36,929 nucleotides of DNA from a virus. Of this stretch, positions 7,385-16,494 are shown piece by piece; the first letter of the stretch is position 1; each line of letters opens with the position of its first letter. The notes under the pieces are model-generated. The model was not told the DNA's origin. It saw only the letters and a list, made by a program, of their open reading frames with translations, and searched no databases. The stretch covers positions 1-36,929 of the IMG/VR virus record IMGVR_UViG_3300042522_001307; one strand, given 5' to 3'. The position numbers were made by a program, and so were the translations under genes.

Positions 7385-10300
7385 CTACCTTTCATTGGCT
7401 TCCTTTTTGCCATCTATTAGTTCATCTACGCTTATATGTATTACAGAATCAGCCGGTACAACTTTTATCTTATTATTGGCGCTAATTTCATTTTCTGCCA
7501 TAGTCATAGCATCTTGTATTGGTTGAACTTCACGCATCACTGGCGAATCCGCAGATATTTTGCCCACTTGAGAATTTTGTGTGTTTAAGTCAGAAACAAC
7601 ACTAGAAGATAATGGATTGTTTTTATTGTTAGGCAAATTAATGTTGCCCGTTTTATTTGGACTATAACTAGTGCAATTCTGACAGCAAATTACCTCAGGA
7701 TGTCCTTCGATTATGCTAGTATGAGAACATAGTCCAAACTTTTCACATTTACGTATAGCACAAGTTCCACAACCTTGTTTTACCATGCGTGCAGGTTCTT
7801 TATCTGCATACTGACACAATTTAACACGTTCCTTGGATATAGGAGCAAGTGTTGTTTTCAGATTTTCACTTGTTGTCAAAATATCTGAATAAATAGGCGT
7901 AATACTAGGAGGAGGTGTTGGTGCCGGTGTGTGTTCGACATAAGGAGTAGCCGTTGGAGTAATATTTGCTATTAAACTTACAGGCTCTGCATTATGGACA
8001 TATATAGGTTCGACAAATGTCAGATTTATTGGGTTAGCCACAGGGCCGCAAGTACCCAAGGCTTTCAATCCATTCGTTGTTCCGTCATAAAAAGGCGGAA
8101 CACATCCGCACGACAAAGCCTGAGGACTAAACGTTTCTTCTGATTCATAGGAGGAAAAATCCATGTCATTGTCAGTGTTGTAAAGCATTAAAGAAGAACC
8201 ATACTTTATGCATGCTTGACTGGAACCACTATCGTATATCCACGTTTTGGCGGCGGCATCCCAAGTAAAGTAGCAATTTCCTATACAACCATTGTTTGGA
8301 AGGGAGCAGCTGCTATTAACAACTAAGCCAACGTTCGCTGAAGTGCAAGTATAACCAGCTGAAAGAGGGTAGCAAGCACATTCACCTCCTGTTAAACACA
8401 AACCTGTAGGAACCCATGTGTAAGATCCTCCAGATTGTGTGCATGTAAATGCACATCCGCCACTGCATGCTTCATAACCACATGGAAGTGAAATCGTGTC
8501 AGTTGAGTAGGTTGTAGGTGGAGATTTGCATCCCGAAGGGAGGCATGGAAACCCGCAATTCCCAACAACGACAACATATTGTGTGCCATTCCATTTATAA
8601 AGACATGCGGCGCATCCGTTTTGGCAACTAACATATCTTTTATAGCCATAATCAGCTAGACTTCCGTCATAAACTTGCGGGCAACTACAATTCGGACCAC
8701 AATAATTATCAAATAAAACCCAAGAGCCAGCAGTTGGATCGGGATTAACACACCCAGTATAAAAATCTAATGTACCCGGTGCCAGCTGACCAATTGTCGT
8801 CTGAAGTTGCGCTACAGATGGACATGTGCAGCCGCCCGTACATTGGCCTGTTACAAACTGCCACTGATTGGTTAGCGTGTCAAACTGATAGTAACAATTC
8901 TTAGAAACAGAGCCTGTAGAGCAACCTGTGCCAGCCCAATAGTAGATGCAGCTAGAAGCAGAACATGCTGTAGTGACGGCTGGTGTTGGCAAAGGACTAG
9001 GTTGTGGACCACTAGCACTAGGAGTGGGTGTGGGAGATGGCTTGGGTTCGCAATTTTCAATCTTTATTTGTCCGGGGAAATATCCAAAACCAGAATAGCT
9101 TGCAGTATTCAAGCACGTGCAATCGCTGGTACAAGTGTTCCCTGTATAGTCCCAAGTACCCTCAAGCTTTTGTTGATTTGAATTGTAAAAATAACAAGAA
9201 GTATTTACTTGTTCGCCATCACCGGGATTCTCAGGCAATAATCCCATAAATATAGCATCTTCAACATTCATACAGTTACATGTAGAAGACCCACAGTTTG
9301 GACCTACTGTCCATTGTTCCAAATCAGAATAATATGTATAAACGCAAGTTCCACTGCCACATACTGGAGCATCAAATTCAAATATACAGTCTCCACAACC
9401 TACTGTAGGACTTGGTGTGGGTGTTGGGTTAATACACTGATTAACTAAAAATGAATTGCCCGGTTGCTGACCAGCAGGAGGTGGTGTAGGCGTCGGAGGA
9501 CACTTGCAGTTAGCTTCAGGGTTACAGAAGTCGTAATTATACCATGCACCTCCATAACAACTGAGATTGAATGTTTCACCATCATTTGGAGAATCAGGTA
9601 ACAGACTCGCATCTTTAGCAGCTTGTACTGACAAGCAATTCATATTATCACAACCACAGAAACTTGCAGGGTCTAAACGCCATCCAAAAGTACCTGTATA
9701 TTCATAAATACATGTCTGATCAGTAGGGTCAGGATCGCATGGATTATTTAAATCTGTAATGTATTCATCAATGCAAGTTCCACATTCGGGTTCACAGCTT
9801 TTTGATATTATTTGCGATGTACTTGTTATTGTTTGAACAGTAGGCGGATCTGGACATTCACATCCTTGGTTACATTTACTAATTGCTGTTTCTTGGTAGC
9901 ACTTAGTATGTCTTGTTATATTATTTTGAGAACTTTTTGGCAATACACCTTTGGCTACTAATATCGATGGGTCTGGGCAACTACATCCGCTACCACTTTC
10001 ACAATACGAATCATCAGGAGCATACTCCCATTGTCCTAACCCGGGAGTATAAAAATATGTGCAAAACCCTCCGCTACATTGTGTTAAATTATTGTTTGTC
10101 CAAACAAATTTTTGACAATTAGTATTGACAGTTGCATTATTTGAGCCATCTGCAGGTAGTTTTCCATAAGAAACCATCCATCGTGCTTCTGGACAACCAC
10201 AATTTTCACCTGCTGTGGTGCATGATTGACATTCAGCACATCTACTCCAACTTTTACTGGTAAAGTTCCAATAGTAAGTGCAAACTCCGCTACCACAATC

Positions 10301-12529
10301 TTCTATAGATGGCGTAAAATCACATGAACCACAATTGGGAAGCGGAGTAGGGGCAGGAGTAGGTTTGGGGGTTTTGCTAGGCTTTGGAGTAACTGGTATG
10401 GGTCTGCCCGGATCAACAGGAATTATAGTACCTCCGCCTCCGCCTCCACCGCCCCCTCCTCCAGTTCCCGGCCATGGTTGACCACCCGGGCCAAAGCCGC
10501 TGGGTGCTGGTGTAGGAATGGGCGTTTTATTGGGCGTTGGTAAAGGCGTTCCGGTATTTTTTGGTGTGGCAGTCGGCGCATTTGTGCGCCTTGGGGTCGG
10601 TGCTGGAGTTTTTGAAGGTTTAGGTGTGGCACCACAAGGTGACGGAGTTGGAGTTGGGAAATCACATGGGGCTTCTCCATTGCTATTCACTCTGGCACAA
10701 GCGGAACCGACGTAACATAAATTTGTATATGTGGCGTCGTTAGGCCCAACACCTATGTAAACGTTCCAAGCACCTTTGACCAAAGGCTGGTCAGTAAAGA
10801 CAGCAAGGTTGCTGCCATATCCATTAAAACCCGACGGCGCAGGAGCGGGAGCGGATAAATTGACTAGTGTTCCAGCATTTCTTGAGCCTGTGTTACCATT
10901 AGCATTTGGATAATATGTGCCAGTTTTTAAAGGAACGCTGAAATCATATATGTCATTCGTAGAGGAATCATCAAAAGTCAAAGTAACCGGTTCTGTCATG
11001 ATAAACTGGGGAGTGCTTGTATTCCCCGCAATATTACCGCCCATAAGCAAACATGTGTTGCCGCTGGGATCTACCACCAATACTTTTACTAAATCATATC
11101 TTGTAGAAGGGTCTTGAGCATTAAAAGTTTGCACTAAGAAATCATGTAATACAACTGTAACTTTAGTGATTTTTTGATTAGCTCCAGCACAGACATTACA
11201 TCCCACATCAGTAGGTCCACCTGCTGTGTTGGGCGCACTAGCCTGAATGCTTCCAGTACAATTTGTGCAGTAGTCGCTTGTCAAAGAAACTGATATGTCG
11301 ATATCATTTACAGAAATTACACTGGGGATGTTACTTTGCACCTGAATCACTGTTGGTGCTAAATTTATAACGCTTGGTGCAATTAAACTTATTGATATGT
11401 TAGAAGGAGAAATTATACTTATTACACTTGGTAAATTGGAATTTACATCAATTATACTGGGTAAATCATCTATAACGGTAATAGTAGTTGGTATATTGTC
11501 TATTATGCTAATTACAGATGGAATTTCAAAGTCACTTGTAATTTTTATGATGCTAGGAAATACAGGAATATCTTGGAATGTAATTACGCTAGGAATCACA
11601 TTTGGATTTATAAGTGATATGGTAGAAGGAATTGATATTGGCCCAAATGGCCCTATGTCTAAGCAAGGAAATACTATGGGTGGGAATTGAATTGCATCTG
11701 GAACATCATTTACAGTTGCCAAGCTAAAATTGGGGAAATCTGGAATGGCTGGAACCACGATTGGGAAAGTGTCGAGTCCCACAATATTCACCTGTTGCAA
11801 ATCATCCAAAGATACTTTTTGTGCAGAAGTTTGAAGCGCATCGCAGGCTGGCGAATTAACGGTGACAACTGGTTCAACTTTTTTATTAGGCGGGTAGAAA
11901 TGTGTTCCGCTCAGAGATTCATTTTCCGTAGTGCCGTCGCCAAAATCAATAGTAAAACCAGTGTATGGCACTGTGCTGTTTATAGCTAAATTGTATGATA
12001 TTTCAGTGCCTTGAATTGGGTCTTCAGTTACGATGGTATAATAGAATTCAAGTTGTGGACATCCAGCATCGTCAGTATAAGGCAATAAACTGTTTATGTA
12101 GTTGAGCTTCCAAAGAATGCTATTTTTATCTGTTGTATTAGTAATTCCTATAAATTCTTCGATGTTGACCAATGCTCTTGCTAAATTGTTATGATGTTCA
12201 GCAATTACAAATCCTCTTACGGACGTGCCGACTGGATTATTTTTTGATGGGACACCATTGACACGTCTTATGCATGATTTGAACTGTGTAACAGCAGCTG
12301 ACACTCTTGTGACTGCTGCGTAGTATATTAACTCTCCTTCAATAGTCACATAGCCTGTATCAGCCCATAATTCTGGCTTACCTGCTGGAACAGGTATTAT
12401 GTTTATAGTTGTTTCCCATGCCAACAAAGTTTGGGACAAAACGGTTTCCGAAGTATTGTATACCTGAAACAGAGTCGTATTGGTGTCAAGCGCACTCGGA
12501 TAAGACGATATTGGTAGAACCGTTCCCAA
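7385..12529 (-). CDS. Giant cysteine-rich tail appendage protein, copy A
   Basis: A 1714-residue paralogue of the downstream gene with the same order: docking module (1-132, EHHNNLARALVNIEEFIG), PKD-like domain (about 165-235, TIDFGDGTTE), IPSxIxI repeats (about 300-413), P-domain-like jelly-roll (about 455-613, with RYDLVKVLVVDPSGNTCLLM and KGAWNVYIGV), Pro/Thr and poly-Gly linker, cysteine modules (about 733-1495), Pro/Thr linker and eight-Cys C-terminal cluster. The first cysteine modules are almost identical to copy B. The later ones differ: here a second Pro/Thr/Ser linker (PSPTPTPSASG) interrupts the array. The start codon is TTG at 12529 with GGGG four bases upstream. Probably an extracellular, host-contacting virion protein. 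The cysteines could be disulfide-bonded once outside the cell or could bind metal. Confidence 0.8.
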   Translation of the reverse strand: MGTVLPISSYPSALDTNTTLFQVYNTSETVLSQTLLAWETTINIIPVPAGKPELWADTGYVTIEGELIYYAAVTRVSAAVTQFKSCIRRVNGVPSKNNPVGTSVRGFVIAEHHNNLARALVNIEEFIGITNTTDKNSILWKLNYINSLLPYTDDAGCPQLEFYYTIVTEDPIQGTEISYNLAINSTVPYTGFTIDFGDGTTENESLSGTHFYPPNKKVEPVVTVNSPACDALQTSAQKVSLDDLQQVNIVGLDTFPIVVPAIPDFPNFSLATVNDVPDAIQFPPIVFPCLDIGPFGPISIPSTISLINPNVIPSVITFQDIPVFPSIIKITSDFEIPSVISIIDNIPTTITVIDDLPSIIDVNSNLPSVISIISPSNISISLIAPSVINLAPTVIQVQSNIPSVISVNDIDISVSLTSDYCTNCTGSIQASAPNTAGGPTDVGCNVCAGANQKITKVTVVLHDFLVQTFNAQDPSTRYDLVKVLVVDPSGNTCLLMGGNIAGNTSTPQFIMTEPVTLTFDDSSTNDIYDFSVPLKTGTYYPNANGNTGSRNAGTLVNLSAPAPAPSGFNGYGSNLAVFTDQPLVKGAWNVYIGVGPNDATYTNLCYVGSACARVNSNGEAPCDFPTPTPSPCGATPKPSKTPAPTPRRTNAPTATPKNTGTPLPTPNKTPIPTPAPSGFGPGGQPWPGTGGGGGGGGGGGTIIPVDPGRPIPVTPKPSKTPKPTPAPTPLPNCGSCDFTPSIEDCGSGVCTYYWNFTSKSWSRCAECQSCTTAGENCGCPEARWMVSYGKLPADGSNNATVNTNCQKFVWTNNNLTQCSGGFCTYFYTPGLGQWEYAPDDSYCESGSGCSCPDPSILVAKGVLPKSSQNNITRHTKCYQETAISKCNQGCECPDPPTVQTITSTSQIISKSCEPECGTCIDEYITDLNNPCDPDPTDQTCIYEYTGTFGWRLDPASFCGCDNMNCLSVQAAKDASLLPDSPNDGETFNLSCYGGAWYNYDFCNPEANCKCPPTPTPPPAGQQPGNSFLVNQCINPTPTPSPTVGCGDCIFEFDAPVCGSGTCVYTYYSDLEQWTVGPNCGSSTCNCMNVEDAIFMGLLPENPGDGEQVNTSCYFYNSNQQKLEGTWDYTGNTCTSDCTCLNTASYSGFGYFPGQIKIENCEPKPSPTPTPSASGPQPSPLPTPAVTTACSASSCIYYWAGTGCSTGSVSKNCYYQFDTLTNQWQFVTGQCTGGCTCPSVAQLQTTIGQLAPGTLDFYTGCVNPDPTAGSWVLFDNYCGPNCSCPQVYDGSLADYGYKRYVSCQNGCAACLYKWNGTQYVVVVGNCGFPCLPSGCKSPPTTYSTDTISLPCGYEACSGGCAFTCTQSGGSYTWVPTGLCLTGGECACYPLSAGYTCTSANVGLVVNSSCSLPNNGCIGNCYFTWDAAAKTWIYDSGSSQACIKYGSSLMLYNTDNDMDFSSYESEETFSPQALSCGCVPPFYDGTTNGLKALGTCGPVANPINLTFVEPIYVHNAEPVSLIANITPTATPYVEHTPAPTPPPSITPIYSDILTTSENLKTTLAPISKERVKLCQYADKEPARMVKQGCGTCAIRKCEKFGLCSHTSIIEGHPEVICCQNCTSYSPNKTGNINLPNNKNNPLSSSVVSDLNTQNSQVGKISADSPVMREVQPIQDAMTMAENEISANNKIKVVPADSVIHISVDELIDGKKEANER
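9080..10633. repeat. Long direct repeat, upstream copy (partner 3920-5470)
   Basis: Partner of the repeat in the downstream paralogue, with an offset of 5160 bases. Most substitutions I compared are silent third-position changes, although several blocks of 50-60 bases are identical. This points to duplication followed by purifying selection, or to gene conversion between the copies. Confidence 0.85.
10431..10463. repeat. Poly-glycine coding tract (CCN repeats on plus strand)
   Basis: CCT/CCG/CCA/CCC triplets encode eleven glycines in the upstream giant appendage gene. Unlike the copy at 5271-5309, there is no serine interruption. It separates two Pro/Thr-rich linkers. Confidence 0.8.
11290..11630. 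repeat. Array coding for IPSxIxIxxD decapeptide repeats (copy A)
   Basis: Same array as at 6130-6465, encoding units such as IPSVISIIDN, IPTTITVIDD, LPSIIDVNSN and LPSVISIISP. The central 30-base units line up with those of copy B, while the outer units have diverged more. Confidence 0.75.
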
Positions 12530-12541
12530 ATTACCCCACTA

Positions 12542-14827
12542 TTAGTATGACCCAAATAACCATTGCGTGCCACTGGGCCTGCTTGACAATTTGGAAAACG
12601 ACAAATCGACATCATTGAACTTGATAAAAGCATTATTACTGTAATCGAAGCTCAAAAAGGCATTGCTTGCAAAATCGGTTGTTGCCACCAAAGCATTGTT
12701 TTCATTGTCATAGTCAGGAACAGTTTTATCTTGAAGATTGGAAAAGGTTATGGAATTATAACCGGGGCCGCCGGTCTTCCAAATGTTGACGGAAGGGTCA
12801 AACGCCAGAACAGATCCACTATTATTAAAAAAGAATAACCCTGTTGTTAGGTTTACTAATTGGCCTTGTGTCTTTACAGGTCCCGGCATATCTGGTAATT
12901 TTTTAAAACTATCAAGAAGATAAGACGTGCTCTCAACTGTTGCATAAAATGACTTTATCATAAAGTCATTTCCTACTGTGGTATTTTTTAAAATATAACC
13001 GCTTCTGCCTCTGAATGCAGTTCTGTATGCACTATAAGCGCCATATATGTTTTGTCCAAATGGGTCGTATTGGGCCGCATTATATTCCAACAAATCCGCC
13101 TGTGCAGTAAAGCTCGCATTCGTGTATGCATATGTCTGCCTGCTGCCATCAATTAAGCTTTGAATATCTACATTTAGGTTAGTTGGGCTGGTGCTGGGTG
13201 GCTGTGTTGCAGCGTTTCCTAGAATGTAATAGATTACGCTAGTGCCATTGAAAGGAATCCAGTTCCAAGGTCTGTTGAATTGGAAGCCGACTGGAGTATC
13301 GTAAGTCTCTTGGAAGCCATTGTAATTCACGCAATTCACAGTTTCCAAGGTGGAAGACTGGGATGCTGTTCTGCCACTTGCCCATGACAAAATGCTAAAT
13401 CCTTGAAGGCCTGATGGAGTGGTGCTTCTCGCATTTAAATTATTGTTGGTATTGAATTCATTTTTGGCTCTTGCCTGTTGAAGAGGATCTGCTATGTAAT
13501 CTAAGAAAGATGAATCTTTAGTAATTACTGTGCTGACAACTTGTTTAGTTTTGAAAGTTTCATTTAAGAATCCGAGTTCAGAAGCATAAACTGATGTTGC
13601 GTATGCACCAGTTCCAAATGTAAACAACCAAGCATTTTGTCTTTCAATCGCATTTATATATTTGTAATTCTGTGTGATTCTATAAGCTTCAGAATCTGTA
13701 TCACACCTTAAAACAACTTGATAATCTCCACCTATTGTATAAAGTGCTTTTGTAACTGGCGTAGTGGTGGCATGGGAAAGAGTATCGGATAAATCCCAAG
13801 TATAAGAGACTATGGGATCTATTTCAGTATAAATTCCGGGGGGAGATTCTATTAGCCATGCTCCATTGTCTGCTCTTAAAGGGTCAGAACCCACAATGAC
13901 CAAATCTGTTGTATATACATCAACATAAGCACCGGTTGGTGCTTTGATATAAGGTGGAATTCTGGTAGGGAAGTTTTTCAAACCCGGCTTTGAAGGGTCA
14001 AACTCTGCATTTCCGGGCCATCCAACAACAATTTCTGCTTCTGCTGGAGCCACATAAAGCGCATCTATCATTCCAACAAATGTAACGGTATCTTGACCAA
14101 ATTTATTTTGCACAGTCATGGAAACAGTGTATATGCCCGGTGAAAGATATGTGTGAGTTATAACAGGGTTGGTTGTCGTCTGGGTTGCTGGCGGAATGAC
14201 ATTTGAATCGCCAAAATCCCAAGTATAAGTTATTGTATTGTTAGGCAGTTCTTCACCCAAATATAAACAGTAACTAGTAAAAGTCACTTCCATGCCGAAA
14301 CCCGGAGTGATTTTCCCCAAAAGAGGCGTTGCAACAAACCAAGCTCTAGGAGTAAAAACTGTTTTAAGTAAAAAATTTGTTCTGCCGTTGATAGTTCCTT
14401 CAAAAGGCAAGATACCTACATCACTTGTAACGCCCAAATATTCTTCTATATTTAAAGTAGCATTTTTGATTGAGTTGTGATGCTGAGCAGTGACGTTCAT
14501 GGAAACATTCGTTGCACCAGCTTTTTTCTCAGTCTTATCAGGAGTTTCGTCCAAGACAGTCAAGTCTGAGAAAGTAAAATTTATATTATCTTTTGCGCCA
14601 TAATAAAATGATGTCGCACGATATTCAGTGGGACTACAGTTTTCTGTAAGTGTTATGATGCCAGTAACTGGAAATTGCGCCATGATAACAGCATCTTGGG
14701 CAACATAAATTATTGTATCGCCCGGAGAATAATCCTTTGCCAGAGGCAAAGTCAAGGCATCGGCAACACTGTAAAGATTAGTGGATGTGTCTAATGTTAC
14801 TGGAAATGTAATTTCAGGAATTGCCAT
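12542..14827 (-). CDS. Tail appendage protein with docking module and PKD-like domains
   Basis: A 761-residue protein. Residues 1-130 are a diverged copy of the docking module shared with the neighbouring genes (TLDTSTNLY near the start, TAQHHNSIKNATLNIEEYLG at the end). Two PKD-like domains follow: about 165-258 (YTWDFGDSN, HTYLSPGIYTVSM) and about 285-380 (YTWDLSD, with the DG lost). From about 390 on I recognise no family. The C-terminal 100 residues contain short strands (LFFFNN, VLAFDPSVNIWKT, NAFLSFDY, NAFIKF) that look kelch- or propeller-like but are too few for a propeller. The start ATG shares one base with the upstream stop (TAATG) and has a strong GGAGGT at 14834-14839. It ends in two stops (TAA TAG) just before the TTG start of the next gene. 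Likely a virion surface protein. Confidence 0.75.
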   Translation of the reverse strand: MAIPEITFPVTLDTSTNLYSVADALTLPLAKDYSPGDTIIYVAQDAVIMAQFPVTGIITLTENCSPTEYRATSFYYGAKDNINFTFSDLTVLDETPDKTEKKAGATNVSMNVTAQHHNSIKNATLNIEEYLGVTSDVGILPFEGTINGRTNFLLKTVFTPRAWFVATPLLGKITPGFGMEVTFTSYCLYLGEELPNNTITYTWDFGDSNVIPPATQTTTNPVITHTYLSPGIYTVSMTVQNKFGQDTVTFVGMIDALYVAPAEAEIVVGWPGNAEFDPSKPGLKNFPTRIPPYIKAPTGAYVDVYTTDLVIVGSDPLRADNGAWLIESPPGIYTEIDPIVSYTWDLSDTLSHATTTPVTKALYTIGGDYQVVLRCDTDSEAYRITQNYKYINAIERQNAWLFTFGTGAYATSVYASELGFLNETFKTKQVVSTVITKDSSFLDYIADPLQQARAKNEFNTNNNLNARSTTPSGLQGFSILSWASGRTASQSSTLETVNCVNYNGFQETYDTPVGFQFNRPWNWIPFNGTSVIYYILGNAATQPPSTSPTNLNVDIQSLIDGSRQTYAYTNASFTAQADLLEYNAAQYDPFGQNIYGAYSAYRTAFRGRSGYILKNTTVGNDFMIKSFYATVESTSYLLDSFKKLPDMPGPVKTQGQLVNLTTGLFFFNNSGSVLAFDPSVNIWKTGGPGYNSITFSNLQDKTVPDYDNENNALVATTDFASNAFLSFDYSNNAFIKFNDVDLSFSKLSSRPSGTQWLFGSY

Positions 14828-15849
14828 TAAGTTACCTCCACTGTTTCAGAAAAAATGGCTCTTGTGACTATATTTCCTTCAATTGTAATTAACACGGAAG
14901 GTCTGTAGGTACCGGGATTTTGATATTGATGTGTCACAACCATTACATTGGGATCTTCACTGAAGATACTTTGCCCATCACCAAATTGCCACAACCTGTT
15001 GACAATTGGACCTTGTGTTTGGTCATAAAATGTAAATGTTGTAGGTGTTCCTGCAGAACTTGTTGCAGTAGCAATACTTGTACCAGTAACAGGAATCACA
15101 TATCCAAAGGGTGTAGTGAAATTATCACTGACGCTTATGTAACTTAATTTTGTGGCTACACCTTGTCCACCTTGATCAGATATAATTCGCAACTGGACAG
15201 TATAATTTCCAGCTTTCAAATAGGTATGAGATGGATTTTTTTCATAACTAGCAGAGCCATCTCCAAAATCCCAGAAAAATCTGTTTATCAACCTGTTTGT
15301 GAAACAATGGAAATTTACTGTTAAGGGAGGAATGCCGGATAAAGGAAAAGCTCTGTAAATTGGCACTGGTGCCAAATATCTATTTTCAAGGTTTTTCAAT
15401 AACCCGGTAACTGTTGTAGTATCAGTATTACTTTCTACACCAACAAACCCTTCTATGTTTAGGACGGTATCCTTCAGGGAATTGTGGTGGTCAGCAAAGA
15501 CACCGCCCTCAACTGCCGTATTAACGGGCCAAGAATTAATCTTGGTGCCCATGAAACCACGATTCAGGTTGTAGAATGTGTTTCTAGTCTTATTTGCGTA
15601 ATATACAAATTCGACAGAGGTTCCTTTTTTGCTGGGCAAACTGAGACGAAAAATTCCTTGTGCGGGAAAATTATCGGTTGTATCGACTATGATTACATCG
15701 GCAGTTATCGATGTAGCACCTTTAGTAACTGTTACGCTGTTGTTATAAACCTCGTATAAGTTATTGAAGCTATCAAGGGCTGCCGGGTATAAAGATAAGT
15801 CTCCGTCTTGATAACCGGCGATATTACTGCTAAGTTTTACTAGGGCCAT
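14827..15849 (-). CDS. Short tail appendage protein: docking module plus two PKD domains
   Basis: A 340-residue protein and the smallest member of the four-gene appendage family. Residues about 15-145 are the docking module (YPAALDSFNNLYEVYNN at the start, ADHHNSLKDTVLNIEGFVG at the end). Two PKD domains follow: about 168-250 (FFWDFGDGSASYEKNPSHTY, AGNYTVQL) and about 255-340 (RLWQFGDGQS, HQYQNPGTYRPSV). PKD domains are Ig-like folds common in surface and carbohydrate-binding proteins. With no further domain it could be a connector or decoration protein on which the larger relatives are built. There is no clear ribosome-binding site. The ATG is 3 nt after the stop of the coiled-coil gene, so coupling is likely. 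Confidence 0.75.
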   Translation of the reverse strand: MALVKLSSNIAGYQDGDLSLYPAALDSFNNLYEVYNNSVTVTKGATSITADVIIVDTTDNFPAQGIFRLSLPSKKGTSVEFVYYANKTRNTFYNLNRGFMGTKINSWPVNTAVEGGVFADHHNSLKDTVLNIEGFVGVESNTDTTTVTGLLKNLENRYLAPVPIYRAFPLSGIPPLTVNFHCFTNRLINRFFWDFGDGSASYEKNPSHTYLKAGNYTVQLRIISDQGGQGVATKLSYISVSDNFTTPFGYVIPVTGTSIATATSSAGTPTTFTFYDQTQGPIVNRLWQFGDGQSIFSEDPNVMVVTHQYQNPGTYRPSVLITIEGNIVTRAIFSETVEVT

Positions 15850-15852
15850 ACA

Positions 15853-16494
15853 TTAGTTATTTTCTTTTAGTAGTTTTTTATTGGCGTTTAAGAGTGCTTC
15901 TTCAATGTTTTTTTTCAAAGCACTGTCCGAAGGAAGAGCCAGACAGCTTTTTAATAGCTCAGGATTAGGCGGTAAGCCTAAAGTTTGCGTTAAAACTAAC
16001 TCTTTTTCAAACTTTTGAGTCCAATATTGAAGCTGGGCAGACTCGTCATCAAAATCCTTATAAGCAACTAATTCTGATAATTTTTCAAATTCTTCCACCA
16101 AAACTTGCATTTCCTTAAGAATATTTTCTCTTTGAGAGTCTAAAGATTGTTTAGTTTTGTAAAGTCTATCAATATTTCTTTTTTGTTTGCTTACTTGTAT
16201 CAATGTTTTTTTCTGTCGTATTTCTTTAAGAGCAGGATTTTTTGCTACTATATTTTTAAGTTGAATTTCTTCCAAATCTAGTTTAGCTATTTCGATATTA
16301 TCTAGCAAATCTTGATAATCTGTCTCTAAAGCTTGCAAAGTTTCTTGTCTGGCCTGAAGTTCTCTGACACACTGCCAAAATTTTCCTATATCACTGCTCT
16401 CTTTGCCTAAAATAAAGTTCCTTATTTGGAAATTAGAATGGCAGCTTGGAATCTTGTGCTTATCTAAAATTTTTGTACATTTTTCTAGTGTCAT
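15853..16494 (-). CDS. Coiled-coil protein, unknown function
   Basis: A 213-residue protein with no family I recognise. Residues about 45-165 are highly charged and leucine-rich with heptad-like spacing (ETLQALETDYQDLLDNIEIA, KRNIDRLYKTKQSLDSQREN), predicting long coiled coils. The N-terminal 40 residues contain three cysteines, and the C-terminal 50 are helical with an LGLPPNPELLK turn. There is no membrane segment. The ATG overlaps the stop of the upstream glycosyltransferase-like gene by 4 nt (ATGA), and the short PKD gene follows 3 nt after its stop. By position it may be an assembly chaperone or a structural linker for the appendage proteins. Confidence 0.6.
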   Translation of the reverse strand: MTLEKCTKILDKHKIPSCHSNFQIRNFILGKESSDIGKFWQCVRELQARQETLQALETDYQDLLDNIEIAKLDLEEIQLKNIVAKNPALKEIRQKKTLIQVSKQKRNIDRLYKTKQSLDSQRENILKEMQVLVEEFEKLSELVAYKDFDDESAQLQYWTQKFEKELVLTQTLGLPPNPELLKSCLALPSDSALKKNIEEALLNANKKLLKENN

